Shown here piece after piece: positions 30,641-39,424 of a stretch of DNA of 64,000 nt. The translations under genes and the position numbers were made by a program. The notes beneath the pieces were generated by a model that was given only the letters and a program-made list of their open reading frames with translations, searched no databases and was not told the DNA's origin. This DNA comes from CAWJFJ01 sp963800065 (GTDB lineage: Bacteria > Actinomycetota > Acidimicrobiia > Acidimicrobiales > UBA8190): assembly GCA_963800065.1 (NCBI GenBank), contig CAWCZO010000011.1:124001-188000 (forward strand), read 5' to 3'. Positions within the stretch are counted from its first letter, which is position 1. Each line of letters begins with the position of its first letter.

Positions 30641-32197
30641 GTGAGCGACTCCCCCGGTCGGGCGGGCCCGTCGGTCCCCACCCCCGTCACGGCCGTCGAC
30701 GCCCCGGCGTCGGAGGTCACCGAACGGTTGAGCGGTCCGCGCGTCGGTGTCGATGGCGCTCTGCTCGGGCGCCTGCGCGGGGCCTGCGCCGAGGTCACCG
30801 AGGACGACGCGGCGCGCCTGGAGGCCGGGCGCGACTGGTGGCCGCTGGCCATCCGCTGGGCCACCCGGGGCGCCGTGCCGGCCCGCCCGGCGGTGGTGGC
30901 CCGGCCGGGTGACGCCCACCAGGTGGCCGCCGTCCTGGCCGTCTGTCACGACGCCCGTGTCCCGGTCACGGCCATGGCCGGTCGTTCCGGTGTCTGCGGA
31001 TCGAGCGTCCCCGTCTTCGGTGGCGTCGCCCTCGACCTGTGCGGCCTGAACGGGTTCGTCGACATCGACGCCACCTCTCTCCTGGCCGACGTCCTCCCCG
31101 GGACCTTCGGACCCGATCTGGAAGCGGGGCTCCGCCCCGCCGGCGTCACCCTCGGGCACTGGCCCCAGTCCATGGACCTCTCCACCGTGGGCGGCTGGCT
31201 GGCCTGTCGCGGCGCCGGTCAGTTCTCGACGCGGTACGGGAAGATCGAGGACATGGTGGTGGGGCTGGACGTGGCCCTGGCCGACGGCCGCCTCATCCGC
31301 ACCGGTGGCACCGGTCCCCGGGCGGCCACCGGTCCCGACCTCACCCAGATGTTCGTCGGATCCGAAGGCGTCCTCGGCGTCATCACCGGCGCCCTCCTCC
31401 GCCTCCATCCCCTGCCGACGGCCGAGAGGCGCCGCGCCTACGGGTTCGCCTCCTTCGCCGCAGGGTTGGAAGTCTGCCGGCTCATCCTCCGCCGCGGGGC
31501 CACACCGGCCGTCCTCCGTCTCTACGACCATGCCGAGAGCGCCCGCAACTTCGACGTCGCCGACCACTGCGTCCTCGTCGTCCTCGACGAAGCCGACCCG
31601 GGCCTCCTCGAGGCCACCGTGGCCGTGGTCGACGCCGAATGCGCCGCCGGCGGGGGCACCCCGCTCGACGAGGGGCTCGTGGAGCGGTGGATGTCGCACC
31701 GCAACGACGTCTCGGCGCTGGCGCCGCTCTACCGCGCCGGCATCGTGGTCGACACCATCGAGATCTCGGCCCGGTGGGCGTCGTTGACGCCGATCTACGA
31801 GGGCTGTCTCGGCGCCCTCCAAGCGATCGACGGGACCCTGGCCGCCTCCGCCCATCAGAGCCACGCCTACGGCGACGGCGCCTGCCTCTACTTCACCTTC
31901 GCCGGCCGCATGCCCGACGGCACCGCCGCTGACGGCGACACCGCCGGCGCCGACGCCTGGGCCGAGCACTACTACCGGTCGGCGTGGACCGCCGTCATGG
32001 ACACGGTGATCTCCGGGGGGGGCGCCATCAGCCACCACCACGGCATCGGGATCAACCGCGCCGCCTTCATGGCGCCCGCCCTCGGCGGCTCCCTCGACGT
32101 CCTGGCCGCCGTCAAGGACGCTCTCGATCCGCGGGGCATCCTCAACCCGGGCAAGCTCGGGTTGCCGTCGCCGTTCGGGGAGCTCGGCTGGCCGTGA
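30641..32197 (+). CDS. FAD-binding oxidase resembling alkyldihydroxyacetonephosphate synthase
   Basis: 518 residues from the GTG at 30641. Residues about 75-250 are a PCMH/VAO-type FAD domain (RPAVVARPGDAHQVAAVLAVCHDARVPVTAMAGRSG, VGGWLACRGAGQFSTRYGKIEDMVVGLDVAL, FVGSEGVLGVITGALLRLHP). The C-terminal half has GGGAISHHHGIGINRA and DPRGILNPGKLG, as in AGPS, where His residues in this loop take part in swapping the acyl of acyl-DHAP for a fatty alcohol. Position between glpD (makes DHAP) and a glycerol-kinase-like gene fits an ether-lipid role. Other VAO-family oxidases remain possible. Confidence 0.8.
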   Translation: MSDSPGRAGPSVPTPVTAVDAPASEVTERLSGPRVGVDGALLGRLRGACAEVTEDDAARLEAGRDWWPLAIRWATRGAVPARPAVVARPGDAHQVAAVLAVCHDARVPVTAMAGRSGVCGSSVPVFGGVALDLCGLNGFVDIDATSLLADVLPGTFGPDLEAGLRPAGVTLGHWPQSMDLSTVGGWLACRGAGQFSTRYGKIEDMVVGLDVALADGRLIRTGGTGPRAATGPDLTQMFVGSEGVLGVITGALLRLHPLPTAERRRAYGFASFAAGLEVCRLILRRGATPAVLRLYDHAESARNFDVADHCVLVVLDEADPGLLEATVAVVDAECAAGGGTPLDEGLVERWMSHRNDVSALAPLYRAGIVVDTIEISARWASLTPIYEGCLGALQAIDGTLAASAHQSHAYGDGACLYFTFAGRMPDGTAADGDTAGADAWAEHYYRSAWTAVMDTVISGGGAISHHHGIGINRAAFMAPALGGSLDVLAAVKDALDPRGILNPGKLGLPSPFGELGWP

Positions 32198-32207
32198 CCG
32201 GTCGGCC

Positions 32208-33662
32208 ATGAGCATCCTGGTGATCGACGTCGGGACGTCGGGGGTCCGCGCCGCCTCGGTCGACGGCGACGGGACGGTCGCCAACGTCCACTACGTCGAG
32301 GTACTCCCGACGTCTCCGGCGCCGGCCTTCGTCGAGTTCGACGCCGCCGCCATGGCCGCCGCCGTTCTCGAGGTGGCCGAGGCCGCCCTCGCCGCCAGCG
32401 GCCCCGTCCTCGGCGTGGGGATCGCCAACCAGCGGGCCTCGACCGTCGTCTGGGACCGGTCCACCGGCGTCCCCGTGGGTCCCGGGATCGGTTGGCAGGA
32501 CCTCCGCACCGTGGGGACCTGCCTGGCCCTCCAGGCCCAAGGGATCCGCGTGGCGCCCAACGAATCGGCCACCAAGCTGGCCATGATCCTCGATCTGGCC
32601 GACCCCGACCGCAGCGGCGACCTCTGTTTCGGCACCGTCGACAGCTGGGTGGCCTGGACCCTGTCGAACGGTGCCCTGCACGTCACCGACGCCAGCAACG
32701 CCGGGGTCACCGGGCTGCGCGGCGACGGGTCGGAATGGGACGACACCATCCTCGACGCGCTCCGTATCCCCCGCGCCGTCCTGCCCACGGTGGTCGACTC
32801 GAGCGGCGTCGTGGGCCCGGCCAGCGCGCTCCGGGGAGCACCGCCCATCGCCGGGATGGCCGGGGACCAGCAGGCGTCGCTCATCGGCCAGGGCTGCACC
32901 CGGCCCGGGATGGCCAAGGTCACCTTCGGCACCGGCGGCATGCTCGACTGCTGCGTCGGCGACCGGCGACCGGCCTTCGCCCGTCGCGGTGGGGCGGGGA
33001 CCTTCCCCATCGCCGCCTGGCAACGTCAGGGCCGGGTCACCTGGGGCGTCGAGGCCATCATGTTGTCCGCCGGGACCTGCGTCGAATGGTTGCGCGACGA
33101 CCTCGGGATCATCGCCACCGCCGCCGAGTCCGACGCCGTGGCGGCCCGGTGCCCAGACACCGGCGACGTCTGGTTCGTCCCCGCCCTCCTGGGGATGGGG
33201 ACACCGGTGTGGGACTTCGGCGCCCGCGGCACCTTCGTCGGCATCACCCGCGGCACCGGTCGCCCGGAAATGGTCCGCGCCGTCCTGACCGGGATCGCCC
33301 ATCGCGGCGCCGATCTGCTCGAGGCGGCCGAAGCGGACACCGGGCTCTTCATCCCCACCCTGCGCGTCGACGGCGGGATGTCGGCCAACACCACTTTCGT
33401 GGGCGCACTGGCCGACGCCACCGGTCGCCCGATCGAGGTGTCGCCGGTGCTCGAGGCCACCACTCTGGGCGCCGCCTATCTGGCCGGCATGGCCCTCGGT
33501 GTCTGGGCCGACGAGGAGGAGGTGGCGGCGGCCTGGACGCCGCGCCGGGTGGTCGTGCCCGGTCCGGGCGAGGCCCGGCGGGCCGCCGACCGCACCCGTT
33601 GGCTGGCGGCCCGGGACCGAGCACTCGGGACCATCCCCGAGTTGTCGTCGCTCGATTTCTGA
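32208..33662 (+). CDS. FGGY family kinase, glycerol-kinase-like
   Basis: 484 residues. Seen: N-terminal LVIDVGTSGVRAASVDGDG, GIANQRASTVVWDRSTG, FGTVDSWVAWTLSNG, AGDQQASLIGQGC, FGTGGMLDCCVG, LRVDGGMSANTTFVGALADATGRPIEV. It is close to glycerol kinase but clearly diverged from the glpK at 9890 (for example NESATKLAMI where GlpK has DPYFSATKMSWL). Glycerol, dihydroxyacetone or another polyol could be the substrate. It is last in the glpD operon, ten bases after the AGPS-like stop, which suggests that its product feeds the same lipid pathway. Confidence 0.85.
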   Translation: MSILVIDVGTSGVRAASVDGDGTVANVHYVEVLPTSPAPAFVEFDAAAMAAAVLEVAEAALAASGPVLGVGIANQRASTVVWDRSTGVPVGPGIGWQDLRTVGTCLALQAQGIRVAPNESATKLAMILDLADPDRSGDLCFGTVDSWVAWTLSNGALHVTDASNAGVTGLRGDGSEWDDTILDALRIPRAVLPTVVDSSGVVGPASALRGAPPIAGMAGDQQASLIGQGCTRPGMAKVTFGTGGMLDCCVGDRRPAFARRGGAGTFPIAAWQRQGRVTWGVEAIMLSAGTCVEWLRDDLGIIATAAESDAVAARCPDTGDVWFVPALLGMGTPVWDFGARGTFVGITRGTGRPEMVRAVLTGIAHRGADLLEAAEADTGLFIPTLRVDGGMSANTTFVGALADATGRPIEVSPVLEATTLGAAYLAGMALGVWADEEEVAAAWTPRRVVVPGPGEARRAADRTRWLAARDRALGTIPELSSLDF

Positions 33663-33664
33663 GC

Positions 33665-34057
33665 TCAGCCTGACTGGTCGGCGGCGGCGTCCTCGGGACC
33701 GGGGGCGAAAGGCCACTCCTCGAACACCGCGCAGCGCCCGCCGGCGGTGAACCGCAGCACCCACAAGTCGCGCCATCTCCCCACAGCGGGGTCCTCGTAG
33801 TCGACCGACACCCGGACCACCGCCGTCCGCCCGTCCACGGCCACGACGTCGCTCAGCATGGTGAAGCCCTCGTCGGGCCCGGCCCTCTCGTGCTCCCACA
33901 ACCGCGCCAGCTCGTCGAGACCCTTCACCGGCTCCTCCCACGGAGAGGTCCGGTACGTCACCTCGGGAGCGAAGACGACGGCCAGCTGATCAGTGCCCGG
34001 CGACCGCCACGCCCGTTCGTAGCTCTCGATCCAGCGGGTGACGTCGGTCCGGTCCAT
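33665..34057 (-). CDS. NTF2-like (SnoaL-fold) protein
   Basis: 130 residues: WIESYERAWRSPGTDQLAVVFAPEVTYRTSPWEEPVKGLDELARLWEHE followed by beta strands VVAVDGRTAVVRVSVDYEDP and RDLWVLRFTAGGRCAVFEEWPF. This is the cone-shaped NTF2 fold used by SnoaL-type cyclases, ketosteroid isomerases and many proteins of unknown role. No catalytic residue set can be named with confidence. It is convergent with the FGGY kinase (two bases apart) and 15 bp downstream of the PYROXD2-like gene end in the next feature. Confidence 0.75.
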   Translation of the reverse strand: MDRTDVTRWIESYERAWRSPGTDQLAVVFAPEVTYRTSPWEEPVKGLDELARLWEHERAGPDEGFTMLSDVVAVDGRTAVVRVSVDYEDPAVGRWRDLWVLRFTAGGRCAVFEEWPFAPGPEDAAADQSG

Positions 34058-34072
34058 GGAGCCATCGTGCCA

Positions 34073-35653
34073 TCATCGGCCGAGATCCTGGAGGACGGCC
34101 ATCGCCGCGTTGCGTCCGTTGACGGCGATCACACTGCCCCCCGGGTGGGTGGCCGCACCGCACAGGTAGACACCGTCGAGGGGCAGCCGGGGGCCGAAGC
34201 GCCGGTCCCACAACTGCTCGGCCAGGCAGTCGCCCTGGAAGATGTGCCCACCGGTGAGGCCCATCCGCTCCTCGATGTCGGGAGGACCGAGCACCTGGCG
34301 GTGCTCGATGAGATCGGCCACACCGGGGGCGAAGCGCTCCACCTCGGCGATCGCCGCGTCGGCGATGGCCTCCCGACGCCCCTCCCAATCGCCCTGGGCC
34401 AGCCGGTAGGGGACGTACTGGGCGAACACGCTCATGGCATGGCGACCGGGGGGTGCCACCGAGGTGTCGTAGGCGGTGTGGAAGTACAGCTCGCACCATG
34501 CCGGCGCCGGCTCGCCGCGCCGGCTCCTCTCGTAGGCCGCCTGGGTGGCGTCGATCCCGGTGCTGATCGTCACCATGGCGCGGTGCGGCTCCACCTCCGG
34601 GCTGGCCGCCCGGAAACGGGGGAGCCCGGTGAGGGCGCAATTGATCTTGAGCACCGGGCTGTCGATGCGCCAGCGCTCGACCCGCTTCCGCAACGCGGCC
34701 GGACCCTGGTCCTCGCACAGAGCCAGGGTGCGCCGGGGGTCGGCGTTGGAGACCACCACCGGCGCCCGGACCATCTCGCCCCCGTCGAGACGGACCCCGG
34801 CCCCGGGGACGATGGCGGCCACGGCGACCCCGGTGGCCAGCACCGCCCCGGCGTCGAGGGCGGCGTCGGCCAGGGCGAAGGAGATCCGGCCCATCCCCCC
34901 CTGCACGTAACCCCAGGCCCCGGGTTCGCCCTCGAGGGTCCCGCTCGAGTGCATCAGATGGACGGCGGCCGTCCCGCCGTCGCGCGGCCCGGCGTAGGTG
35001 CCGATGACACCCTGCCCGTGCAACGCCGTCCGCAACCGCTCGTCGCTGACATGGCGTTCGACGACGTCGGCGATCGATGCCTCGAACACCACCTCCATGG
35101 CCTCGGGGTCATGGGACAACAGCTCCTCGAGCGTCGGCCGGTCCGGCGCGTCGCCCACCCACGTGTCGCGCCCCGGGGCCCGCAGGGCACGACGGATCCT
35201 GCCGAAGAGCGCCTCGTAGGCGGCGAACCCCTCCTCGTCGCCGGGTGCCAGCTCGGCCACGGCGGCGGCGCTGCGCCGCGGATCGTTCCACAGGGCGATT
35301 TGCGTCCCGTCCTCGAACGGGCACCACAGATGGGGGTCGACGATGTGGACGCGGTAGCCACGGTCCCGCAGACCGAGCTCGTCCACCACCAGGGGATGGA
35401 GCAGCCCCACCAGATAGGCACAGGGACTCACGATCCAGTCCGGATCGGCGAAAGGCTGCTCGGACGTGCAGGCACCCCCCAGCCGGTCCCGGCGCTCGAG
35501 GACGAGGACGCGCTTGCCGGCGCGCGCCAGGTAGGCGGCGGCGGTGAGCCCGTTGTGGCCCCCGCCCACCACCACGGCGTCCCACGGCCGTGACGCCAGC
35601 TCCGCCATGGGCGCCGGCAGGCCCACCTGACCCAGGACGTCGCGCACGGCCAC
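34073..35653 (-). CDS. FAD-dependent oxidoreductase, PYROXD2/phytoene-desaturase-like
   Basis: 526 residues. The N-terminal FAD loop VVVGGGHNGLTAAAYLARAGKRVLVLERRDRLGGAC and the C-terminal GVYLCGAATHPGGSVIAVNGRNAA are typical of the CrtI/PYROXD2 group; the middle (GYVQGGMGRISFALADAALDAG, APVVVSNADPRRTL) agrees. Substrates of bacterial PYROXD2-like proteins are mostly unknown, and carotenoid desaturation should not be assumed since no crtB/crtE neighbour is seen. Start GTG at 35653 has TAGACA seven bases upstream; ATG at 35608 is an alternative. It is divergent from the WS/DGAT gene. Confidence 0.85.
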   Translation of the reverse strand: MAVRDVLGQVGLPAPMAELASRPWDAVVVGGGHNGLTAAAYLARAGKRVLVLERRDRLGGACTSEQPFADPDWIVSPCAYLVGLLHPLVVDELGLRDRGYRVHIVDPHLWCPFEDGTQIALWNDPRRSAAAVAELAPGDEEGFAAYEALFGRIRRALRAPGRDTWVGDAPDRPTLEELLSHDPEAMEVVFEASIADVVERHVSDERLRTALHGQGVIGTYAGPRDGGTAAVHLMHSSGTLEGEPGAWGYVQGGMGRISFALADAALDAGAVLATGVAVAAIVPGAGVRLDGGEMVRAPVVVSNADPRRTLALCEDQGPAALRKRVERWRIDSPVLKINCALTGLPRFRAASPEVEPHRAMVTISTGIDATQAAYERSRRGEPAPAWCELYFHTAYDTSVAPPGRHAMSVFAQYVPYRLAQGDWEGRREAIADAAIAEVERFAPGVADLIEHRQVLGPPDIEERMGLTGGHIFQGDCLAEQLWDRRFGPRLPLDGVYLCGAATHPGGSVIAVNGRNAAMAVLQDLGR

Positions 35654-35660
35654 GGCAGCG

Positions 35661-35666
35661 TGTCTA
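35661..35666 (-). promoter_or_regulatory. Possible -10 box TAGACA of the PYROXD2-like gene
   Basis: TAGACA ends seven bases before the GTG at 35653. The last base departs from TANNNT. Confidence 0.35.
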
Positions 35667-35705
35667 GCGCACCCGCCCTAGCCTGGGCGGGGAAACGAGG
35701 TGGAG

Positions 35706-37121
35706 ATGGCCGACGCGAGGCATGAGCGCGAGCTCCGGTTCGAGGACCGCATGAGCGACGCCGACGCCCTGGCCTGGAGCATCGAGAGGGACCCGATGCT
35801 GCGCTCCACCATCATCGCCGTCCTCGTCCTCGACCGGGTCCCGGACCGGGCCCTCGTCACGCAGCGGGTCGAACGGGGCAGCCGCCTGGTGCCACGGCTG
35901 CGCCAGCGGGTGGTGTCGAGCCCGTGGTCCCTGGCCCCGCCGCGGTGGGAGGTCGATCCCTACTTCGATCTCGACTACCACCTCCGGTGGGCGCGGGCGG
36001 CGGGGTCCGAGGACACCGGTCAGGTCCTCCGCATGGCCGAGCCCATCGCCATGCAGGGTTTCGACCACAACAGGCCGCTGTGGGAGATGACCGTCGTCGA
36101 AGGTCTGACCGACGACCGGGCGGCCGTCATCATGAAGATCCACCACGCCATCACCGACGGTCTGGGCGCCGTGAAGATCGGGATGGTCCTCTTCGACCTC
36201 GAACGGACCCCTCCCGGTCCCCCGTCCCCGCTCCCGGCCGCCCCCGCCGTCCACGTCCTCAACCGGTTCGAGCGCTTCCGCGACGCCCTCGACCACGAGG
36301 GCCGTCGTCAGCTGGACTCGGCCCGCCACTTCCCGGCCGCCGTCGGTCGCACCCTGGCCCGGACGGCGGCCGACCCGGTGTCCACCATCGAGGAGCTCGG
36401 TACCACCATGGCCTCGGCCGCCCGCATGCTGCGTCCGGCGTCCACGCCTCTCAGCCCGGTCATGACGGGGCGCTCATTGAGCATGCACTTCGACGTCCTC
36501 ACCGCGGCCCTGTCCGAGACGAAGGCGGTGGCCAAACGGGGCGGGGGCAGGCTGAACGACGCCTTCGTCACCGCAGTGGCGCGCGGCATGCGCTACTACC
36601 ACGACAAGCACGGGGCCACCCCGGCCAAGCTCCGCATGGGCATGCCCATCAGCCTGCGCACCGCAGAGACGGCCGACCTGGCCGGCAACCAGTGGGCTCC
36701 CACCCGTATCGCCCTGCCCATCGGGGTCGACGATCCCCTCGAACACCTCCAGATCGTCCGGGGGGTCATCGCCGCCCAACGCGCCGAGCCGGCGGTGGGC
36801 CTGGTGAAGCCTCTGGCGTCGGTCCTCCACCGCTTTCCCACCATCATGCTCACCGGCATCTTCGGTTCCCTGCTCAAAGGGGTGGACTTCACCACCAGCA
36901 ACGTCCCGGGGGTCCCCTTCCCCGTCTTCTTCGCCGGTGCCCAGGTGCTGGAACAGTTCCCCCTCGGTCCCCTGAGCGGATCGGCGGTCAACCTCTGCCT
37001 GCTCAGCTACCTCGACGGGCTCCACATCGGCGTGAACAGCGATCTGGCTGCCGTCCCCGATCCCGACGTCCTCCATGCCTGCCTGCTCGACGGGTTCGAC
37101 GACATCGCCCACCTGGCGTAG
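35706..37121 (+). CDS. Wax ester synthase / diacylglycerol acyltransferase (WS/DGAT)
   Basis: 471 residues from the ATG at 35706. The catalytic HHxxxDG motif is HHAITDG in MKIHHAITDGLGAVKI; the C-terminal LAGNQWAPTRIALPIGVDDPLEHL and TTSNVPGVPFPVFFAGAQV match the WES acyltransferase domain. These enzymes make triacylglycerol or wax esters from acyl-CoA for storage. The start is set by GAGG seven to ten bases upstream; GTG at 35700 is in frame too. With PlsC, the AGPS-like operon and the acyl-CoA enzymes it points to active neutral lipid metabolism. It is divergent from the PYROXD2-like gene. Confidence 0.9.
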   Translation: MADARHERELRFEDRMSDADALAWSIERDPMLRSTIIAVLVLDRVPDRALVTQRVERGSRLVPRLRQRVVSSPWSLAPPRWEVDPYFDLDYHLRWARAAGSEDTGQVLRMAEPIAMQGFDHNRPLWEMTVVEGLTDDRAAVIMKIHHAITDGLGAVKIGMVLFDLERTPPGPPSPLPAAPAVHVLNRFERFRDALDHEGRRQLDSARHFPAAVGRTLARTAADPVSTIEELGTTMASAARMLRPASTPLSPVMTGRSLSMHFDVLTAALSETKAVAKRGGGRLNDAFVTAVARGMRYYHDKHGATPAKLRMGMPISLRTAETADLAGNQWAPTRIALPIGVDDPLEHLQIVRGVIAAQRAEPAVGLVKPLASVLHRFPTIMLTGIFGSLLKGVDFTTSNVPGVPFPVFFAGAQVLEQFPLGPLSGSAVNLCLLSYLDGLHIGVNSDLAAVPDPDVLHACLLDGFDDIAHLA

Positions 37122-37131
37122 AAACGGCCGT

Positions 37132-38130
37132 TCACGCGTCGCCGCCGGCCGTGAGCGGCCGGGGGAAGAAGCGATGGTGGTGCCGACCGGTGACCTCGTA
37201 GATGGCGGTCCCGGCCCGGCCGTCGTCGGTCTCGACCGCCATCAGATGTTGCCCGCCGCCGTAGAACGGGCGGTACGGTGCGCACCAGCGACCGGACCCC
37301 CGCACGATCACCTGGCGCCGGTCCTCCATGGTGAACACCACGGTGCCCGTCAAGCCCGCCACGGCGGCGCCGTCGGCGCCGTAGTCGACAGCGTCGCCGG
37401 CGGCGTCGACCCAGTTCAGATCGTGCTGGAAGTCGACGACGGGCACCGGAGGTCGCCCGTCGGCCGGAGCCCAGCACCCGTCGGTGAAGATCCGGGCCCC
37501 GTTGGCCAGCTCCCAGTGCCAGACCCCGAGCATCCCGTCGGGCAGTTGGACGGCGAACCACGTCCAACAGGGGATGCGGCCGTGATCGCGCACCCCCCAC
37601 GAGTGGTCGCGCTGGCCGAGCCATCCCGTCACCTCGGCGCCGTGGTCGCCCTTGCGGTACGACCCGGTGAACGTCCCCGACTGGATCATGTGACTCTGGT
37701 CCCACAACAGCGCACCCTCGTCGTCGAGGAGCCTCCCCCGCCGCAGCGCGTAGGGCTCGGTCCGGGCGTCGAACGTCAGGTCGGCGTCGAAACCGTCGGC
37801 CCCGTCGACCACCACCCGGAGCCGGCGAAAAGGCTCTTCGACCACCACCGACACCGGTCCCACCACCGACGTCTGGGGATCGCCGTCGGCCGGCCGTTGG
37901 TGGAAACCGAACAGGAGCTGGCCGCCGACGCGGCCGAGCACCAGGGCGTCGAGGGCGTGGCGGGCGGGGTACGTGGCCATGGCGATGGCGATCACGTCGC
38001 TGTCGACACGGGGGCCGTGGGCCACTACGAAATAGCTCTCGCGCCAGTGCTGGTGCTCGATCCCCACCACCGACAGGGGCTCGGGGATCTGGTGGACGAA
38101 GAACTCGTCGTAGGCGGTGAGAGACGGCAT
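37132..38130 (-). CDS. Conserved hypothetical protein, CrtC/DUF7064-like beta-rich fold
   Basis: 332 residues with no signal peptide or membrane segment. It contains two beta-rich halves: the first has SYFVVAHGPRVDSDVIAIAMATYP and GQLLFGFHQRP; the second has the GWLGQRDHSWGVRDHGRIPCWTWFAVQLPDGMLGVWHWEL stretch, the RDHSWGxR pattern of the CrtC/AttH lipocalin-like families (DUF7064/7065). CrtC hydrates carotenoids, but most relatives are uncharacterised; I infer only a hydrophobic-ligand role. Start ATG follows AGGAGCGACC. It is convergent with WS/DGAT and has a tandem repeat directly upstream. Confidence 0.72.
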   Translation of the reverse strand: MPSLTAYDEFFVHQIPEPLSVVGIEHQHWRESYFVVAHGPRVDSDVIAIAMATYPARHALDALVLGRVGGQLLFGFHQRPADGDPQTSVVGPVSVVVEEPFRRLRVVVDGADGFDADLTFDARTEPYALRRGRLLDDEGALLWDQSHMIQSGTFTGSYRKGDHGAEVTGWLGQRDHSWGVRDHGRIPCWTWFAVQLPDGMLGVWHWELANGARIFTDGCWAPADGRPPVPVVDFQHDLNWVDAAGDAVDYGADGAAVAGLTGTVVFTMEDRRQVIVRGSGRWCAPYRPFYGGGQHLMAVETDDGRAGTAIYEVTGRHHHRFFPRPLTAGGDA

Positions 38131-38139
38131 GGTCGCTCC

Positions 38140-38243
38140 TCGGTCGGTGTGGTCGGTCGGTGTGGTCGGTCGGTGTGGTCGGTCGGTGTGGTCGGTCGGT
38201 GTGGTCGGTCGGTGTGGTCGGTCGGCGTGGTCAGTCGGCGTGG
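38140..38243. repeat. 13-bp tandem repeat, eight units
   Basis: Unit TCGGTCGGTGTGG. Units 1-6 are identical, unit 7 has one change (TCGGTCGGCGTGG) and unit 8 two (TCAGTCGGCGTGG). The last unit contains the stop codon of the leftward phosphotransferase gene; the first ends nine bases before the start of the next leftward gene. There are no spacers, so it is not a CRISPR. Confidence 0.95.
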
Positions 38244-39316
38244 ATCAGCTCATGGGAACCCAGGTCGACGATCTGGGCGGCGTGGCGACGGGCCATGGTG
38301 AGGAACATCTCGTCACCACGCGCCGTGCGCTCGACCATCATCGACGCCCCCACGGCCATGAGGTAACCGGCGTAGGCGTAGCGGCGGTAGTCGGTGAAGC
38401 AGTCGTCGAACGAGTAGCCGGCCACCCCTCCGGCCACCAGGGCGCGGTGGTATTCACGCAGCAGTGACTCCTCGTGACGGCGCCGGTCCTCCACCGACGG
38501 CCCCGCCCCCAGGAAGTAGGACACGTCGGCCGCCCCGGGACCGAGGACCACGGTCTGCCAGTCGACGACGGTGAGGGCGGCGGCGGCGCTCCCGCCTCCG
38601 AACAGCAGATTGTCGAGTCGGTAGTCGGCGTGCTGGACCGTCCACGGGCGGGGTTGGTGGCGCAGGTAGCTCCCGATGTCGGCCATCAGTCGTCGACCGA
38701 CGTCGAGGACGGACCCCTCGAGGACGTCGCCGTAGCGGTCGGCGAAACCGTCGAAGAGCACCGGCAGCAGCGACGCACCGGCCTCTTCGCTCTCGGACGT
38801 CCGCCGGTTGAGCCAGTCGAGCCTCTCGAGGCGCCCGTCGGCCCAGCGCGGCGCGTGCAGCGCGGCCAGCTCGGTCAGGGCCAGGGCGGCCTCGTCGACG
38901 GTGCACCCCGCCACCTGGTCACCGACCCGGGCCGGCGCCAGGTCCTCCAGGATGAGAACGAACTCGCCCGTCGCCGGATCGACATCGGCGTGGTAGCAGC
39001 GCGGCGTCCGGACGCGGAGAGTCGATGCCACTTCCTGGTAGAAACGCACCTCGACCTCGGAGGTCCGCATGGCGACCGCCGTGGCCCGGCTGGTGGCGTC
39101 GGCCGCGGTGAACTTCCCCACCACGCTGGCCGGGGCCCCCGCCTCGTCGTCGTCGTAGCGCAGCGACAGCCGCACGCTGTCGGCCATCTGGCCGGTGCCG
39201 ACGGCGTCGCCCTCGAAGGACACCACGGCACCGGCACCGAGGGCGCCGGCGCGGCGCAGGACATCGGTCAGCCAGGGCGCCGTGACCTGCTCGGGACGCC
39301 AGACCCGCCCGATCAC
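38231..39316 (-). CDS. APH-family phosphotransferase (EcKinase-like)
   Basis: 361 residues. Kinase-like catalytic loop TVQHADYRLDNLLFG (HxDxxxxN) and metal-binding LTVVDWQTVVLGPGAADVSYFLGAG. The N-lobe has VVGKFTAADATSRA and EVRFYQEVA. It belongs to the aminoglycoside-phosphotransferase-like group abundant in lipid-degrading actinobacteria, where substrates are small alcohols or are unknown; antibiotic resistance should not be assumed. Start GTG at 39316. Its final codons and stop form the oldest-looking unit of the 13-bp tandem repeat. Confidence 0.84.
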   Translation of the reverse strand: MIGRVWRPEQVTAPWLTDVLRRAGALGAGAVVSFEGDAVGTGQMADSVRLSLRYDDDEAGAPASVVGKFTAADATSRATAVAMRTSEVEVRFYQEVASTLRVRTPRCYHADVDPATGEFVLILEDLAPARVGDQVAGCTVDEAALALTELAALHAPRWADGRLERLDWLNRRTSESEEAGASLLPVLFDGFADRYGDVLEGSVLDVGRRLMADIGSYLRHQPRPWTVQHADYRLDNLLFGGGSAAAALTVVDWQTVVLGPGAADVSYFLGAGPSVEDRRRHEESLLREYHRALVAGGVAGYSFDDCFTDYRRYAYAGYLMAVGASMMVERTARGDEMFLTMARRHAAQIVDLGSHELIHAD

Positions 39317-39411
39317 GGCACCACCCCGGCCGAGACGCCACCCGGGGAAATCGGCACGTCAATGCTGGTCATGGCTCCTCCCTGCGTTCAGTTCCCCCCG
39401 AATCATGCCGA

Positions 39412-39417
39412 TAACGT
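39412..39417 (+). promoter_or_regulatory. -10 box TAACGT of the moxR operon (leaderless)
   Basis: TAACGT ends seven bases before the ATG at 39425. Confidence 0.6.
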
Positions 39418-39424
39418 GAGGGTG

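Noticed and set aside
38140..38243. CRISPR array
   Set aside because: Units are directly abutting 13-mers with no spacers and no cas genes nearby.
38474..39424. Apparent N-terminal extension of the MoxR frame
   Set aside because: It covers the opposite-strand phosphotransferase gene and is not conserved; a -10 box and ATG at 39425 give a normal MoxR length.
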